Source: Acidobacteria bacterium RIFCSPLOWO2_12_FULL_68_19 (GTDB lineage Bacteria > Acidobacteriota > Vicinamibacteria > Vicinamibacterales > UBA2999). From it: a DNA stretch of 64,000 bases. The notes beneath the pieces are model-generated. The model was not told the origin of the DNA. It saw only the letters and a program-made list of their open reading frames with translations, and ran no database searches. Below, piece after piece: positions 61,871 through 64,000 of this stretch. Position 1 is the first letter of the stretch. Every line of letters begins with the position of its first letter. The position numbers were made by a program, and so were the translations under genes. Where the stretch lies: positions 1 to 64,000 of the forward strand of contig MELF01000047.1 of NCBI GenBank assembly GCA_001767525.1. The letters are read 5' to 3'.

Positions 61871-63479
61871 TCATCCCTCGCAGCTTCATCCAGTCGGGCA
61901 GGCCGGCCACATACTGGATGAGCTCCGTGTCGAGGAACGGCGAACGCGCTTCGAGGGAATTCGCCATCGTCGTCCGATCCACCTTGACCAGCAGATCGTC
62001 GAGCAGATACGAGCGGAAATTGGTGTGCAGCAGCACGCCGAGCGTGGACAGGCCCGCCAGCCGGTCACGTTCCTGCTCGAGGTACTGCAGACGGTCGATT
62101 GGCGACACTCTCGCCGCCAGATCCGGATCGAGCAACTGCTCAATATCGTCGAAGAACAACCCGCTCCATCTCGTCATGCGATCCAGGAGAGGGTCGTTCA
62201 TGGCACGGGCGAAGCGACGAGCCCTCGCGAGCCAATGGCGATCGTTGGCCACCCGAGGCAGCCGTTCCATGAGCGCACGCAACGGACGCCGGAGAGCGGC
62301 GGGCACGCGCTCGGCCGCGACCGCCGCCGCGAACCGCAGATACCCGGCAAACAGTTCATCGCCGCCGTCGCCAGTCAGCACGACGGTGACATGCTGCCGC
62401 GTCAGGCGCGACACGATGTACGTGGGGATGGCCGAAGCGTCCCCGAACGGCCCGTCATGGTGCCAGATCAGCGTGTCGACCAGATCGACGGCCGACGGCG
62501 CCACCCTGAATTCCGTGTGATCCGTTCGGAACCGCTGCGCAACGGCGCGGGCGAACGCAGTCTCGTCGTACGACGGGTCCCCTTCGAAGCCGATGCTGAA
62601 CGTGCGCACCGAGGACCCGGTCAACTGACTCATCAGTCCGACGACGATCGTCGAATCGAGCCCGCCGCTGAGAAAGGCCCCGAGCGGCACGTCACTGATC
62701 AGTCGGCGCTCGACGGCGGCAGTTGTCAGCCGCCGGACGTTCGCTATGGCGTCGCGAGCGGAGTCCGTCGCCGCTCCGGCCGCCTCACGGGGCTGGAGTC
62801 GCAGCTGCCAGTACACCGTCCGCGCCGTACGGCCGTCGGCATCGACCGTCATGATCGTCGCCGGCTCGACCTGCCGCACGTTGCGATAGAACGTGCCCGG
62901 CGAAGGCACAAACCCGTGGATGAAATACTGTGGGATCGCCTCCGGCGCGATCTCGAGCGGCTCCTCGTCATGGCCGAAGAACGCCTTGATCTCGGACGCG
63001 AACGCCAGCGCACCGGCGATGCGCCTGTAGAACAGCGGCTTCTTGCCGGCACGATCGCGGGCGAGCACCAGCTGCCTGGTGCGCTCGTTCCAGATTGCGA
63101 GGGCGAACATGCCGTCGAGTTTCGCGAGGCCCTCTGCGCCCTCCTCCTCGTACAGGTGGACGATCACCTCTGAGTCGGACTTCGAGCGGAACGCGTGTCC
63201 CTTCGTCTCGAGCTCGGCACGCAGCTCTCGAAAGTTGTAGATCTCGCCATTGAAGACGAGCTGGAGCGAGCCGTCTTCGTTGGCCATCGGCTGGTCCGCT
63301 TCATGGCTGAGGTCGATGATGCGCAGACGGCGGAAACCAAGGCCGACGCGGCAGTCCGGCGAGAGGTACAGGCCGGCGCTGTCCGGGCCGCGATGCGCGA
63401 GCGTCTCCCGCATCCCGACGATGCGATCGGCGGACGTTCGTCTGCCGTCGAACCGCAGCTCACCGCAGATGCCGCACAT
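61548..63479 (-). CDS. asnB: Asparagine synthetase, glutamine-hydrolysing
   Basis: The 643-residue enzyme opens MCGICGELRFDG, with the N-terminal nucleophile C2, and has FNGEIYNFRELRAELE and SDSEVIVHLYEEEG of the glutaminase half. The synthetase half has the PP-loop AFLSGGLDSTIVVGLMS, DGGDELFAGYLRF and FLDTELIQYVAGLP. AsnB-like enzymes in glycan loci often amidate sugar acids rather than aspartate. ATG 63479; it overlaps the upstream truncated gene by 20 bases. Confidence 0.9.
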   Translation of the reverse strand: MCGICGELRFDGRRTSADRIVGMRETLAHRGPDSAGLYLSPDCRVGLGFRRLRIIDLSHEADQPMANEDGSLQLVFNGEIYNFRELRAELETKGHAFRSKSDSEVIVHLYEEEGAEGLAKLDGMFALAIWNERTRQLVLARDRAGKKPLFYRRIAGALAFASEIKAFFGHDEEPLEIAPEAIPQYFIHGFVPSPGTFYRNVRQVEPATIMTVDADGRTARTVYWQLRLQPREAAGAATDSARDAIANVRRLTTAAVERRLISDVPLGAFLSGGLDSTIVVGLMSQLTGSSVRTFSIGFEGDPSYDETAFARAVAQRFRTDHTEFRVAPSAVDLVDTLIWHHDGPFGDASAIPTYIVSRLTRQHVTVVLTGDGGDELFAGYLRFAAAVAAERVPAALRRPLRALMERLPRVANDRHWLARARRFARAMNDPLLDRMTRWSGLFFDDIEQLLDPDLAARVSPIDRLQYLEQERDRLAGLSTLGVLLHTNFRSYLLDDLLVKVDRTTMANSLEARSPFLDTELIQYVAGLPDWMKLRGMTTKVVLRQAFRDLLPPAVARRGKMGFGVPLGTWFRGGLKDYVRDLLLDSSARYNTFLSAPYVRELVRRHQAGEANAGLQLWTVLCFELWLRNLPQWNRRGAAALHPA

Positions 63480-64000
63480 CCGGGGTGCCGTCCTGTGTGT
63501 GTTCGAGGAGCTCGCGAATCTCGTATACCTCGAGCTGCTCGGGCGAGCTCAGGATCGCCCGCTGGACCTCACGATCGAAGTATTCGTAGGCCTGAAGACG
63601 GAAGGAATGATGCGTTCGAAACACTGGATCCACATCTTCGAGCATCGCCATCAGTCCCTTATCCGAGGTGAACCTGCCGCCCGATGCGACCAGATATCTG
63701 TAGTCCTCTGTTTCAAACGTCCGCAGCACCTGCGCGGTGTCCTTGCCCTGGAAGCTCACGGTGGCGTCGATCGCGTTCGCGCGTCCGACCAGCAGGCGGG
63801 ACAGCGGAAACTCCGTGCTGATGTGCTTCACCGAGCCGTGCTCCTGCATGAAGGCGAGCGCCGCCGGCATTCCGGACCGGACGTCCCAGATCGGCCTCGC
63901 GCGCCACGTCCCTGCGGCGGCGATCACGATCAGGCCGCATGCCGCGCAGACGCGCGCCAGACGCCGGTTGCGCGCGACGAGATGGTCGTACGCGCGACAG
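63460..64000 (-). CDS. C-terminal part of a hypothetical membrane protein (runs off the window)
   Basis: The frame is open from the right edge of the window: CRAYDHLVARNRRLARVCAACGL, then a hydrophobic stretch IVIAAAGTW and a soluble domain with MPAALAFMQEHGSVKHISTEF, RYLVASGGRFTSDKG and SFRLQAYEYFDREV. It looks like the last helix and the periplasmic C-terminal domain of a GT39-type or related membrane protein. The start is outside the window. Stop at 63460 overlaps asnB. Confidence 0.6.
   Translation of the reverse strand, partial: CRAYDHLVARNRRLARVCAACGLIVIAAAGTWRARPIWDVRSGMPAALAFMQEHGSVKHISTEFPLSRLLVGRANAIDATVSFQGKDTAQVLRTFETEDYRYLVASGGRFTSDKGLMAMLEDVDPVFRTHHSFRLQAYEYFDREVQRAILSSPEQLEVYEIRELLEHTQDGTPDVRHLR

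Overview
The window is GC-rich DNA from a Gram-negative bacterium. Protein style suggests a soil or aquatic lineage such as Acidobacteriota (Vicinamibacteria-like): O-antigen-type genes, Leptospira-like surface-carbohydrate families and several FkbH/ACP and radical-SAM genes. This taxonomic guess is inference; no rRNA, tRNA or CRISPR array was seen.

Left end (1-4106): a Uma2-family gene is split by a complete 2,789-bp insertion sequence (176-2964) with 19-bp terminal inverted repeats and a 5-bp target duplication (AACTC). The transposase is itself broken, by a one-base loss and by a nested 59-bp mini-element that has its own 9-bp inverted ends and 5-bp target duplication. A VapBC-like toxin-antitoxin pair follows. 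Housekeeping holB (4107-5177) marks the chromosomal edge, with a divergent nucleotide-sugar dehydrogenase (5228-6568).

Centre (6635-57446): about 48 genes on the minus strand, mostly joined by 1-4 base ATGA/GTGA/TTGA overlaps, read from a sigma70-like promoter at 57592-57621. In order of transcription: a glycosyltransferase-CMP-sugar-synthetase fusion, an ABC flippase, and a nonulosonic (sialic-like) acid region holding a PseB/C/H/F/G/I-type pseudaminic acid pathway. That region has three NeuB-family synthases, several CMP-activating domains and unusual fusions (NeuB-SpsF, PseG-formyltransferase, MaoC-SDR). Around it lies a decoration kit: FkbH, acyl carrier protein, GNAT, GAPDH-like protein, ATP-grasp ligase, PIG-L deacetylase, aminomutase-like PLP enzyme and two radical SAM enzymes. 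A second module (about 17.9-26.9 kb) holds a KdsB-like cytidylyltransferase, an HpcH/HpaI aldolase, an IMPase-like phosphatase, a Gfo/Idh oxidoreductase and two Leptospira-type putative glycosyltransferases; it could build a second 3-deoxy-ulosonic acid. The tail carries methyltransferases, GT2, a FemAB-like enzyme, deacetylase, GT39 and small helical proteins.

Right end (57658-64000): O-antigen polymerase/ligase, GT2, a transglutaminase-like protein without a visible catalytic Cys, a plus-strand SGNH hydrolase, asparagine synthetase AsnB and a truncated membrane protein.

Taken together the window reads as a surface-glycan locus making at least one, and possibly two or three, CMP-activated ulosonic/nonulosonic sugars with unusual N-acyl groups, which are then transferred, flipped and polymerised. 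The most novel parts are the fusion enzymes, the acyl-ACP decoration module and the aldolase-based ulosonic acid module.
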